Positions 17,914 to 26,578 of a stretch of 64,000 bases of DNA are shown here, one piece after another (position 1 is the stretch's first letter; every line of letters begins with the position of its first letter). Location of the stretch: positions 3,115,001 to 3,179,000 of the forward strand of contig NZ_AP018694.1 of assembly GCF_009689585.1 (NCBI RefSeq). The letters are read 5' to 3'. Source of the stretch: Aquipluma nitroreducens. GTDB lineage: Bacteria; Bacteroidota; Bacteroidia; Bacteroidales; Prolixibacteraceae. The notes under the pieces were generated by a model, which was given only the letters and a program-made list of their open reading frames with translations, was not told the DNA's origin and searched no databases. A program made the position numbers and the translations under genes.

Positions 17914-17945
17914 AGAGGGCGAGCTCATGGCTCGTCCTCTTTTTG
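17914..17945 (+). terminator. terminator of the susCD operon
   Basis: An 11-bp GC-rich stem (AGAGGGCGAGC / GCTCGTCCTCT), a 5-nt loop and a T-run. Confidence 0.9.
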
Positions 17946-17992
17946 CATATAGAAATTTTGGCTGATTTTTTATGTAAGGTTATTCTGATTTT

Positions 17993-18586
17993 ATGAAAAA
18001 TTCTGTTTTTGTTTTGTTCTTGTTTCTTATTTCCTGCCAATCCCGAAATAATTATACCATTGTTGGTCAACTGCCCGGCAAAACCTACGATGGTGAACTC
18101 ATTTATCTGGTACCGATGGAGAATGCTTCAAAGGAAAGAGTAGATTCAACATTCATAAAGGACGGATCTTTTCAATTTGAGGGATTTGCAAAAATTCCGG
18201 AGATGTATGTTATTCGGGCGAAGCCGGTATTGAGATATAACCTTGAAGAGCTTTTAGTGGTTCGCGAGGCTGGCAAAATGAACGTGAAATTGGATAAAAG
18301 CAGCTCTGTTCAAGGCACAGCACTCAACGACTCTCTTCAGTATTGGAAGGAACAAAAAATGAAGTTCGATCTTGTCGACGCTGACTTGATAAAACAGTAT
18401 CGGAATGCCAGCGATAGTGTGAAACAAGATTTAAAACAGCGGGCAGATTTGCTAAAGATTAATGCTACAAACTTTCACTTCAATTTTGTATTGAATAACA
18501 AAGAAAATGCTGTTGGTCAGTTTGTTCAAAAAATGATGGGTAGCTCTTTCTCCGAAGAGCAAAAGCAGAAACTGAATGTAAAATGA
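17993..18586 (+). CDS. DUF4369-domain lipoprotein
   Basis: A 197-residue lipoprotein (FLFLISC, C15) with the DUF4369 fold that often precedes a thioredoxin domain in TlpA/ResA-like proteins: YTIVGQLPGKTYDGELIYLVPM ... VDSTFIKDGSFQFEGFAK. The thioredoxin part is missing; instead there is a helical tail (~110-197). It is the first gene after the sus terminator, 9 bp before the DUF6057 gene, so it probably heads that operon. Function unknown; a periplasmic partner of the DUF6057/CxxCH proteins is possible. Confidence 0.7.
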   Translation: MKNSVFVLFLFLISCQSRNNYTIVGQLPGKTYDGELIYLVPMENASKERVDSTFIKDGSFQFEGFAKIPEMYVIRAKPVLRYNLEELLVVREAGKMNVKLDKSSSVQGTALNDSLQYWKEQKMKFDLVDADLIKQYRNASDSVKQDLKQRADLLKINATNFHFNFVLNNKENAVGQFVQKMMGSSFSEEQKQKLNVK

Positions 18587-18595
18587 CCTGATTGA

Positions 18596-20332
18596 ATGAA
18601 GGGGTATTTCGAAAAATATGATTGGATTTTGCCGGTTGGGCTTGTGGGGCTGAGTTTTGTGTTTTTTCAATTCTTTTACCCTTATCATTTGTTCTTCAAA
18701 GAGCAGATCCAATTGTTTTTGTACACTCCCAATTATTTTCTATCCTACTTTAAAAAGCCGGCCTGGCTGGCCGCATATTTTGGCGATTTCCTAACTCAGT
18801 TTTTTTATCTGCGTGGCGGTGGTGCTGCAATATTGGCTTCCCTTTTTTGCTTCGAATGGGTGCTTACTGCGGCAGTCCTTAAACGCATTACTTCAAGCAC
18901 AAAAGCGGGGTTGTGGTCTTTGCTCCCGCCTTCGGCCGACTGGGTTCTCCATTGCAACACGTTACACGGCGTGTCGGTTTCCGTCGGTTTTATCCTTGTT
19001 TTGTGTATGTTTTTAATCTATGCTGCTCTTTCCGAAGTGTGGATTTCATATGCAATTCTGACAATATTTTCCTTGACTGGTTATTGGCTTTTGGGCAGTT
19101 CATTTCTCATTTTCCCATTTTTGATTTTGGCTTACGATATTAACAATCATCGGGTTCACTGGATGAAATGGATATTTGTCCTGTCCGTAGCATTCGCTAT
19201 CCCGCTAATTTTGAGGCAACATTATTTGCTTACTCCAGTTCAGGCAGTTATTTTTCCTGCCTTCAGTAAGCAAAGTCTACTTTTACAAGTAGCACTCTTG
19301 TTTTCGGTTATAAGCTCCTTTTTCCTGAAAAAAATTGAAGCGGCTCACTCCCAATTAATTAGTTTTGGAATCGTTACCGTTTTGGCATTTGTGCTTTCTG
19401 TTGGAATATTAAACAAAGCCGATTTTAATCTCGAAAAGATACTTTCGCTCGATGGCGAAACCTATTTTGGAAACCCTGATCGGGTCATCGAACTCTCAAA
19501 AAAATTCGATTTAAAAAATAAGCAGGCGACTTATTTTACAAATATAGCTTTGGCCGAAAAAGGAGTTTTACCCGAATATCTGCTCGATTTCTACCAGCCA
19601 TTTTCGCCGGGACTTATTCCTCAGGTGACACCTGAAGAAAACTGGCAATCGATATTTGTCAGTAACGAAGTTTTTTTCCTGATTGGCGATATGAATATGG
19701 CTCAGCATTCGGCCATGCTTGGAAATACTTTCTCGCCATATCAGCGGAGTTCGCGAATGATGCGGCGTTTGGCCGAAATTAATCTGGTGACAGGTGATTC
19801 GGCGGCGGCTATCAAATACCTGCGGATTCTTTCTAAAACTCTTTTTCACCGGAAATGGGCTGAAAGCCAGGTGAGGACGATTCAATCTGCTGAAACAAAT
19901 AAATGGCTTGCCGGCAAACGAAGTCAGGTTTCTGATGCTGATCTGTTGCGAAAATCGAACGATTATCTGTCATCGCTTCAATTCCTTGTTGAGCAGCATC
20001 CCGACAATCTTGTAGCTGTTGATTACCTGCTTTGTTACCTGTTGCTCAATAAAGAGGTTAAGTTGTTTCGCGAAAACTACGAACGATATTACCTGAAATT
20101 GAAACGTCAGGTTTCAAAAGTTTATGCCGAAGCTTTGCTTGTGCAGTTGGTTGCCGACAAAGCCTCGCAGCAAGAGGCACAATCGTATTTAATCAATCCT
20201 GAAATTGTTACGAGGTTTACCGAATACACCCGTATTTTCGAGAAGACTTCAGGAGATATGAATGCATTGAATAAGCAATTCTCGAAATCGTATTGGTTTT
20301 ATTATCACTTTGCCACAATTCAGAAGAAATGA
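18596..20332 (+). CDS. DUF6057-family polytopic membrane protein, copy 1
   Basis: A 578-residue inner-membrane protein. About nine hydrophobic segments fill residues ~10-285; the C-terminal half is soluble and helical with TPR-like repeats (MMRRLAEINLVTGDSAAAIKYLRILSKTLFHRKWAE). The N-terminal signature is FFYPYHLFFKEQIQLF, then YFLSYFKKPAWLAAYFGDFLTQF. It is a clear paralogue of the protein at 21936, sharing YPhH..EQ.Q.FL, KP.....Y.G.F.TQF, YQ.SSR...RLAE and KYLR.L.KT. The stop codon overlaps the start of the CxxCH lipoprotein gene (ATGA), so both are likely made together. Biochemical role not known to me; nothing in it proves an enzyme. Confidence 0.75.
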   Translation: MKGYFEKYDWILPVGLVGLSFVFFQFFYPYHLFFKEQIQLFLYTPNYFLSYFKKPAWLAAYFGDFLTQFFYLRGGGAAILASLFCFEWVLTAAVLKRITSSTKAGLWSLLPPSADWVLHCNTLHGVSVSVGFILVLCMFLIYAALSEVWISYAILTIFSLTGYWLLGSSFLIFPFLILAYDINNHRVHWMKWIFVLSVAFAIPLILRQHYLLTPVQAVIFPAFSKQSLLLQVALLFSVISSFFLKKIEAAHSQLISFGIVTVLAFVLSVGILNKADFNLEKILSLDGETYFGNPDRVIELSKKFDLKNKQATYFTNIALAEKGVLPEYLLDFYQPFSPGLIPQVTPEENWQSIFVSNEVFFLIGDMNMAQHSAMLGNTFSPYQRSSRMMRRLAEINLVTGDSAAAIKYLRILSKTLFHRKWAESQVRTIQSAETNKWLAGKRSQVSDADLLRKSNDYLSSLQFLVEQHPDNLVAVDYLLCYLLLNKEVKLFRENYERYYLKLKRQVSKVYAEALLVQLVADKASQQEAQSYLINPEIVTRFTEYTRIFEKTSGDMNALNKQFSKSYWFYYHFATIQKK

Positions 20333-21774
20333 GAGCATATTTGATTGTGTACTTTGTAGCAATGGTAATTTTTTCGTGCAGGGGTCCCGAAAATGTAAAG
20401 ATTAGCAAGGATTTTCCACCGGTTTATCCTGATTATATTGATGTTATCATTCCTCAAAACATAGCTCCTCTCAATTTTCTGTTACGGAATAAACCTGAAA
20501 AACTAATCGTAACGATCAAAGGAAAATCAGATTCAATAACAGTAAAGGGAGAACAAAAAATTGAAATCCCCGGCGCTCATTGGAAGAATTTACTGGCATC
20601 CAGCCTGAATGACAGCTTGCTTGTAAGCGTTTTGGCTCGTTCGAATGGTGAATGGATTCGATATAAGTCGTTTAAGTGGTACGTGAAAAGCGATGAGGTT
20701 GATTCGTACCTGAGCTACCGTCTGATTGAACCCGGTTACGAAGTCTGGAACAAACTGCAAATTGTGGAGCGCAATGTCGAATCCTTTGATGAGCGTGTGT
20801 TGGCCGACAATAACCTAACGCAAGGCAATTGTATGAATTGCCACATCCACGGCAATCAGAGTGGAAAGCTTTCGATGTTTCACCTTCGGGGCGAAAAGGG
20901 AGGAACGATCCTGAATAAAGATGGCAAGCTGCGAAAATTAAATACCCGTGCCAATGGCATGATTTCGAATGCTGTTTATGGCGATTTTCATCCGAACGGA
21001 AGATATGCTGTTTTCTCGACAAACATCATTATTCCTGAATTGCATGCCAACCGGACCGATCGGCTTGAAGTGTACGATACGGCTTCCGATTTGGTGGTGA
21101 TTGATTTGGATTCGGATAAGGCATTCACTAAACCTTTCCTGTCAGACACCACTAATTTCGAGACGTTTCCGGTATTTTCTGCCGATGGAAAATGGATCTA
21201 CTTCTGCTCTGCGCCCAAAGTGACGTTGCCCGATAGCATCAAATCGTTGAAATACAACATTTACCGGGTTGGGTTCGACGCTGCAAAAGGCGAAATTGGA
21301 ACGAAAATAGACACCTTATGGAATGCAAAGAAAATGGGTGGTTCTGTTTGTCATTTGAAAGCTTCTCCCGACGGTAAGTTCCTGCTTTATACTGTTGCCG
21401 ATTACGGAACATTTCCGATTTGGCACCGCGAGGCCGATTTGCAGATGATGAACCTCCAAACCGGTGAAATCGATAAGCTGAGAGGCGTAAATGGCCCGAA
21501 TTCCGATTCATACCACAGTTGGTCATCGAATAGTCGTTGGTTTGTTTTTGCCAGCAAACGCGATGACGGTATTTACGGTAAACCTTATTTTTGCTATATT
21601 GATGCTTCAGGAAAAGCTTATAAACCGTTTGTTTTGCCGCAACGCGATCCTGAAATTTATGATTACATGTTGAAATCGTTTAATATTCCTGATTTGTCTG
21701 ATTCTCCGGTACCTTTTGATGCGGCTGATGTCGAAAAGGTTTACATGGAGCAGGAGGCTGAACAGGTAAAGTAA
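20329..21774 (+). CDS. beta-propeller lipoprotein with one CxxCH haem motif, copy 1
   Basis: A 481-residue lipoprotein. I chose the ATG that overlaps the previous stop because it gives a compact signal with lipobox VIFSC; an upstream in-frame start would not. A beta-sandwich-like N-domain is followed by a single c-type haem site NCMNCH (C168, C171, H172) with a conserved HLRG 14 residues on. Then come TolB/PD40-like propeller blades (SNAVYGDFHPNGRYAVFS, FPVFSADGKWIYFCS, LKASPDGKFLLYTVADYGTFPIWHREADLQMMNLQTGE, SYHSWSSNSRWFVFASKRDDG cut here). A periplasmic or surface cytochrome-like protein is suggested; the second axial ligand is not certain. It pairs with the DUF6057 protein by gene overlap. 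Confidence 0.75.
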   Translation: MRAYLIVYFVAMVIFSCRGPENVKISKDFPPVYPDYIDVIIPQNIAPLNFLLRNKPEKLIVTIKGKSDSITVKGEQKIEIPGAHWKNLLASSLNDSLLVSVLARSNGEWIRYKSFKWYVKSDEVDSYLSYRLIEPGYEVWNKLQIVERNVESFDERVLADNNLTQGNCMNCHIHGNQSGKLSMFHLRGEKGGTILNKDGKLRKLNTRANGMISNAVYGDFHPNGRYAVFSTNIIIPELHANRTDRLEVYDTASDLVVIDLDSDKAFTKPFLSDTTNFETFPVFSADGKWIYFCSAPKVTLPDSIKSLKYNIYRVGFDAAKGEIGTKIDTLWNAKKMGGSVCHLKASPDGKFLLYTVADYGTFPIWHREADLQMMNLQTGEIDKLRGVNGPNSDSYHSWSSNSRWFVFASKRDDGIYGKPYFCYIDASGKAYKPFVLPQRDPEIYDYMLKSFNIPDLSDSPVPFDAADVEKVYMEQEAEQVK

Positions 21775-21776
21775 AA

Positions 21777-21908
21777 GCCTCCCCCAAACCCCCTCCAAAA
21801 GAGGGGGCTTAAAGAGGTGGGATTGTTAAGTCATCTGCTTTGAAAAGAACACGTTGTGAATATACTCTGCCCAAAGTCTCCCCTTTCGGGGGAGATTTAG
21901 AGGGGGCT
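21777..21908. repeat. GC-rich inverted-repeat element R1
   Basis: About 132 bp beginning AGCCTCCCCCAAACCCCC and ending GAGATTTAGAGGGGGCT, each end forming its own hairpin around a 45-bp unique middle. The ends are imperfect inverted repeats, like a small MITE or REP-type element. R3 (60197-60320) has nearly the same ends. It lies between module copies 1 and 2, 3 bp after a stop codon. Confidence 0.75.
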
Positions 21909-21935
21909 GATATTTTAAATAATTAATTTTTGAAG

Positions 21936-23693
21936 ATGAAATACTTTTCTCTTGATAAACTGCTTTCGCTAATTTTTGGACTTGTTGTCTTTTGGTTTTT
22001 TGCCTTTTTGTACCCGTTCCATCTGAATTATCAGGAACAATACCAAATGTTTTTGTTTTCATCCGATTACTTCCTGAATTTCTTTGCCAAACCCGGTGGA
22101 ATCAGCGATTACATTGGTAATTTCTTTACCCAGTTCTATTTTTATTCGTGGGTTGGAGCTTTGACTATTGCAGTTTTGTTAGTTGTTCTTCAGCGTGCCG
22201 TTTGGTTTATTTCAAAGCAATTTGGTGCAAAGCCGGTTTTCGTTCCGATTACTTTTATCCCTTCATTGCTTTATTGGAGCTTGTTTTGCGACGAAAACTA
22301 CCTGTTGGGTGGTTTAATCGTTATGTTGATTGTGTCGGGATTTGTTTCGGCTTTTCTATTGATAAAGCCTGTAAATATTCGGATGGGCTTTGTGTTGGTT
22401 TCGATTCCGGTTTTATTCTGGATGGCCGGCGGTGCTTTTGTTTTACTCCCGTTATTTGCAGTAGTTTTTGAAGCAGTGAACCGGAATCTGAAAGTGACTT
22501 ACTTGTCAATTTTTGGATTGGTATCAACTTTGATTTCATATGCAATTCCAACACTTTGCAAGTCATTTTTTCTGCAATATCCGCTTCGGCAGGTATGGAT
22601 TGGCGCCAATTATTTCCGATTTCCGGTTAATGTTCCGGTTTCGGTTGGTATTGTTGCCCTTTTACTGGTCGTTATTCCATATGCACTTTATTACTTTTCA
22701 AGAATTATAAAACGAGATCATTCGAAGATATTCATTGCCGGTCAGTTGATTGTGCTGGTTTTTGGAGCTTCTTTTTTGATCACTCATTCAGTTGATATGG
22801 GAAAGGAAGAAGTTATGGCCTACGATTTCAACTGCCGGATGCGCAAATGGAATCGGGTAATTGCTATGGCCGAGAAAAAGACACCGACTACACCGCTATC
22901 GGTAACCTGCCTGAATCTGGCTTTGGCCAAGGAAGATATGCTTGGCGAACGCATGTTCAACTATTTTCAGAATGGTATTGGCGGACTGATGCCCGATTTC
23001 GTTCGCGACTATACCATTCCGTTGATTGCCGGTGAAGTGTATTATCATCTGGGGTTTGTAAATACAGCTCAGCGTTTTGCTTTCGAGGCCATGGAGGCTT
23101 TGCCCGATTACCAAAAAAGTTCGCGTGCCGTTATGCGTCTGGCCGAAACCAACATTATAAACGGCAATTATGAGGTTGCCGGAAAGTATTTGCGTTTGTT
23201 GCAGAAAACTTTTTATTACAAGGGCTGGGCGACAAAGGCAATGGCAACGATGAAAGATGAAAAACTGATTGCACAGCATCCGGAATGGGGCTGGTTGCGC
23301 AAATGCCGGACACAGGAAGACTTCCTTTTCAGCGAGGGTGAAAAAGACATGATGTTAGGAGTTCTTTTCAGGCAAAATCCTGAAAACCGCATGGCTTTCG
23401 AGTATTTAATGGCTTACACGTTATTAAACAAGGATCTGAAACATTTTCTTCAATATTTCCCGTTGAGCGAATCGCTGAAGTATCGAGCCATCCCTAAAAG
23501 TTATCAGGAGGCGCTGTATTATGCCTGGACCCAAACGAATAATGATCCAACTAAAGATATTCCCTACCCGATAAGTAATTTGATCAAGCAACGGTTTCAG
23601 GCATTTCAGAAAATGCCGGGACAACCGAATTCAGGTTCTGGCAAAAACGAGTTTTCAGATACGTACTGGTATTATCTTTATTTCGTAAAATAA
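21936..23693 (+). CDS. DUF6057-family polytopic membrane protein, copy 2
   Basis: A 585-residue paralogue of the protein at 18596. Start set at the ATG giving MKYFSLDKLLSL; a TTG two codons upstream is possible. Residues ~10-285 contain about nine hydrophobic segments (LIFGLVVFWFFAFLYPFHL, GALTIAVLLVVLQRAVWFI, LIVMLIVSGFVSAFLLI and others). The soluble half has TPR-like helices (AVMRLAETNIINGNYEVAGKYLRLLQKTFYYKGWA). The shared N-terminal YPFHL..QEQYQMFL and C-terminal half show that the whole gene was duplicated, but the sequences have diverged widely. The CxxCH lipoprotein gene follows after 6 bp. No function is established. Confidence 0.75.
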   Translation: MKYFSLDKLLSLIFGLVVFWFFAFLYPFHLNYQEQYQMFLFSSDYFLNFFAKPGGISDYIGNFFTQFYFYSWVGALTIAVLLVVLQRAVWFISKQFGAKPVFVPITFIPSLLYWSLFCDENYLLGGLIVMLIVSGFVSAFLLIKPVNIRMGFVLVSIPVLFWMAGGAFVLLPLFAVVFEAVNRNLKVTYLSIFGLVSTLISYAIPTLCKSFFLQYPLRQVWIGANYFRFPVNVPVSVGIVALLLVVIPYALYYFSRIIKRDHSKIFIAGQLIVLVFGASFLITHSVDMGKEEVMAYDFNCRMRKWNRVIAMAEKKTPTTPLSVTCLNLALAKEDMLGERMFNYFQNGIGGLMPDFVRDYTIPLIAGEVYYHLGFVNTAQRFAFEAMEALPDYQKSSRAVMRLAETNIINGNYEVAGKYLRLLQKTFYYKGWATKAMATMKDEKLIAQHPEWGWLRKCRTQEDFLFSEGEKDMMLGVLFRQNPENRMAFEYLMAYTLLNKDLKHFLQYFPLSESLKYRAIPKSYQEALYYAWTQTNNDPTKDIPYPISNLIKQRFQAFQKMPGQPNSGSGKNEFSDTYWYYLYFVK

Positions 23694-23699
23694 TCGGCT

Positions 23700-25286
23700 A
23701 TGAGTGAAATACAATTCAAAAAATATCTGTTGGTATCTCTTACCCCCAACTCCCTAAAGGGGGCTAAATCATTTGCAGTATGGCAAGTCCCCTTTAGTGG
23801 ATTTAGGGGTAATTTATACGAGATTTTGGCCTTTCTTCTTTTGTCGCTTACCCTTGTTTTATCAGGATGCGGAGGGAAAGTAAATCCAGAAGCGGTTCTC
23901 AAAGAAAAACCAAAACTTTTTCCCGACTATGTGGATGTTACAATTCCTGCCTCGATTGCCCCTTTAAATTTTAAACTTCAGGAGGAGTATTCGGCTATGG
24001 ATGCAGTTTTCGAGGGGAAGAATAACCAGGTTATTCATGTTCAGGATAGCAAGGAAATCTGTATTCCGGCTGGTGATTGGAGTAAAATGTTGGAAGCCAG
24101 CAAAGGCGACAGCCTGAAAGTAACTGTTTCGGTAAAGCAACACGACCGCTGGAAGCAGTTTGCTCCTTTTCGTTTGTACGTGAGCGAAACGCCTATTGAT
24201 TATGGTTTGGTGTATCGCCTGATTGCTCCCGGATACGAAGTTTACAGCAAAATGGGCATTTATCAACGCAATCTTTCGAATTTCGACCAAAGTCCGATTG
24301 TCGAAAATACGCTGGTTCCCGGAAGTTGTGTGAATTGCCATTCGTTTCGCCAGTCTGATCCAAAAAACATGAGTTTGCATATCAGAGGCCCCAAAGGGGG
24401 TACGGTTTTGCTTGCCGATGGAAAAATGAATGTTTTGAACACGAAGACCGACAAAACCATTTCGAATTTCGTTTATCCGTTCTGGCATCCATCGGGTAAT
24501 TATATCGCCTATTCGGTTAACAACACCCATCAGGTTTTTCACGAAGAAAAAGACTCCCGGGTTGAAGTTGGCGATGCTGCTTCGGATGTTGTTGTTTACG
24601 ACATCAAAAACAATCAGGCCATAAGTTGTAACCTGCTGATGCAGGACAGTATTTTTGAGACATTTCCGTCGTTTTCTGCTGATGGCCGTACGCTTTATTT
24701 TTGCCGGGCAGCTCATAAAAAAATGCCCGAGCAGTATAAAGAAGTCAGGTATAACCTTTGCAGTATTGCTTTTAATCCTGAAAATGGCACGTTTGGCGAC
24801 CGGATTGATACTTTATTCAATGCAACGGCACAGAATAAAAGCGTTACTTTTCCGCGTCCTTCGCCCGATGGAAAATACATCATGTTTACCTTGGTTGATT
24901 ACGGAAATTTTTCGATCTGGCACAAGGAAGCCGATTTGTATTTGCTTGACCTGAAAACCGGACAGACCCATCGCCTCGACGAAGTGAACAGCGACAATAC
25001 CGAGAGTTACCATTCGTGGTCGTCGAATTCGCGCTGGTTTGTGTTCAGTAGCCGTCGGATGGATGGATTATACACGCGTCCTTTTATCGCTTACCTCGAT
25101 GAAAATGGTAAGGCCGGGAAACCATTCCTGTTGCCGCAATCGGATACTGAATTTTACGACCGGCTGCTTTATTCATTCAATATTCCTGAATTTGTCAGCG
25201 GGAAAGTGGATGTTGATCCGAACATCATTGAAAAGTTGGTTTCAGGTGAAAAGCGGGTTCAGGTAGAATCGCTAAAATTGCAATAA
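23700..25286 (+). CDS. beta-propeller lipoprotein with one CxxCH haem motif, copy 2
   Basis: A 528-residue paralogue of the protein at 20329. Haem site SCVNCH (C210, C213, H214) with HIRG following; propeller blades include FVYPFWHPSGNYIAYSV, FPSFSADGRTLYFCRA, PSPDGKYIMFTLVDYGNFSIWHK and SNSRWFVFSSRRMDG. The ATG 6 bp after the previous stop is probably the ancestral start, but repeat R2 (23740-23812) has been inserted in frame, adding ~25 residues ahead of the hydrophobic stretch and lipobox (LAFLLLSLTLVLSGC). A TTG at 23826 would restore a normal short signal peptide and may be the working start. Both copies share PDYhDVhIP..IAPLNF and YRLI.PGYEV. Confidence 0.75.
   Translation: MSEIQFKKYLLVSLTPNSLKGAKSFAVWQVPFSGFRGNLYEILAFLLLSLTLVLSGCGGKVNPEAVLKEKPKLFPDYVDVTIPASIAPLNFKLQEEYSAMDAVFEGKNNQVIHVQDSKEICIPAGDWSKMLEASKGDSLKVTVSVKQHDRWKQFAPFRLYVSETPIDYGLVYRLIAPGYEVYSKMGIYQRNLSNFDQSPIVENTLVPGSCVNCHSFRQSDPKNMSLHIRGPKGGTVLLADGKMNVLNTKTDKTISNFVYPFWHPSGNYIAYSVNNTHQVFHEEKDSRVEVGDAASDVVVYDIKNNQAISCNLLMQDSIFETFPSFSADGRTLYFCRAAHKKMPEQYKEVRYNLCSIAFNPENGTFGDRIDTLFNATAQNKSVTFPRPSPDGKYIMFTLVDYGNFSIWHKEADLYLLDLKTGQTHRLDEVNSDNTESYHSWSSNSRWFVFSSRRMDGLYTRPFIAYLDENGKAGKPFLLPQSDTEFYDRLLYSFNIPEFVSGKVDVDPNIIEKLVSGEKRVQVESLKLQ
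23740..23812. repeat. inverted-repeat element R2 inside a coding sequence
   Basis: A 73-bp element with ends TTACCCCCAACTCCCTAAAG and its imperfect inverted complement CTTTAGTGGATTTAGGGGTAA. It is similar in style to R1 and R3 but shorter. It lies inside the signal-peptide region of the CxxCH lipoprotein gene and keeps the frame open. Confidence 0.75.
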
Positions 25287-25335
25287 AATCATTTGCAGAA
25301 ATTAAAAATACAAGTAGGTTTAAATCAATTTTGTG

Positions 25336-26529
25336 ATGAGAGAAGGAAAAATAAAAGTTACACAGGGAATAATGATAAAGCCTAAATATCAGATTTTTAT
25401 ACCCGGATGCATCGGGTCTTTCGAAGAACAGTGGTCCGATTGTTTCAACGAGTTTCAGCTTTTCCTGAATACGTATCCTAATCAAAAAGCGTTTATTGCC
25501 CGGGTTTTTGTTGGAGCCAATAATCCGGATGAGTATTTCAGTTATTCAAAACAGATCGAAAGTCGTTTAAATGCGACTGGTATTCCTTTCAGCGTGGTGG
25601 CCGAATCGCCTGAATCTCCCGTGTTGGTGATGATTGAAGCCGGATTTGTAAATTCCGCCGATATTCAGATTGAGTATGGCATGGCCGGAACAGTCAGATA
25701 CAGTAAGATCAATTCTTCGGGATACAATGAATATTGGTTTGCCGGTGTTGGTAGTGGAATAGAAGGCGAATCAACCAGAGAAAAATCGGCCAATGCTTTT
25801 GCCTCTCTTCTGGAAGCCTTTCTAAAATTGGGAATCGGGTTCAATTCGGTTTTCAGACAGTGGAATTACGTTGAGCAAATTTTTGATTTTGATCAGACTG
25901 AGAATCGGCAAAGGCAGAATTACCAGCTTTTTAATGAAATTCGCAATGAGTATTATTCGAAATACCTCACTGGTCAAGGGTTTCCGGCTGCAACTGGCAT
26001 TGGTACCAACCTCAATGGAGTAACTATTGAGTGTATGGCGGTAACCAGCGATAGTGAAGTTACTACAGTTGCAATCAGTAATCCGAAACAGCTTAATTCG
26101 TACAAATATGGTCAGGATGTGCTGAAAGGCGATCCACAATTCAGCTGCAAGCAAAATCAACCACCACAGTTCGAACGGGCCCGCCTGATGACAAACGGGA
26201 ACGGTTCCAGATTATTTATTTCCGGAACTGCATCCATTGTTGGACAAGAGACCATTGGATTGAATGATGTAGAAAAGCAAGCCTATGTAACTATTGAAAA
26301 TATTGGACAGTTGGTAAGCGAAAAAAATCTGAGAGCGCATTATCCTGAACTCACTGTTTTTCCTGATAAGTACGCCTATGTGCGTGTATATGTGAAGAAC
26401 GAGGAAGATATTCCAACGGTCAAAGTCATTTGCGAGAACCATTTTGGAGCCGTGCCTATGACTTTTGTAAAAGCTGATATTTGTCGCGCCGATTTGCTGG
26501 TTGAAATAGAAGCCGAGATGATTAGCTAA
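25336..26529 (+). CDS. chorismatase-like protein (FkbO/Hyg5/XanB2 family)
   Basis: About 397 residues resembling the chorismatases that hydrolyse chorismate to dihydroxycyclohexadiene carboxylate (FkbO) or to 3-hydroxybenzoate plus pyruvate (Hyg5, XanB2). Family-like segments: FPAATGIGTNLNGVTIECMAV (~218-238), QFSCKQNQPPQFERARLM and, most typical, RLFISGTASIVGQETIG followed by a Q-rich helix (QAYVTIENIGQLVS). The N-terminal ~150 residues fit the RidA-like first half of these trimer-like proteins. The GTG one codon upstream and an ATG 12 codons downstream are alternative starts. It lies 49 bp after the second CxxCH gene and before the GH2 gene, an unexpected place for a secondary-metabolism enzyme. 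The product type cannot be decided by eye. Confidence 0.7.
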   Translation: MREGKIKVTQGIMIKPKYQIFIPGCIGSFEEQWSDCFNEFQLFLNTYPNQKAFIARVFVGANNPDEYFSYSKQIESRLNATGIPFSVVAESPESPVLVMIEAGFVNSADIQIEYGMAGTVRYSKINSSGYNEYWFAGVGSGIEGESTREKSANAFASLLEAFLKLGIGFNSVFRQWNYVEQIFDFDQTENRQRQNYQLFNEIRNEYYSKYLTGQGFPAATGIGTNLNGVTIECMAVTSDSEVTTVAISNPKQLNSYKYGQDVLKGDPQFSCKQNQPPQFERARLMTNGNGSRLFISGTASIVGQETIGLNDVEKQAYVTIENIGQLVSEKNLRAHYPELTVFPDKYAYVRVYVKNEEDIPTVKVICENHFGAVPMTFVKADICRADLLVEIEAEMIS

Positions 26530-26578
26530 ATGCACAATACAATTTTTTTCTTGTAATGTAACCTAAACCTATATCACC

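Noticed and set aside
21777-21908. insertion sequence
   Set aside because: Too short and without a transposase gene; kept as a small repeat element.
23964-24716. 250-codon minus-strand frame inside the CxxCH gene
   Set aside because: Antisense shadow; low-complexity, no family features, while the plus strand is clearly coding.
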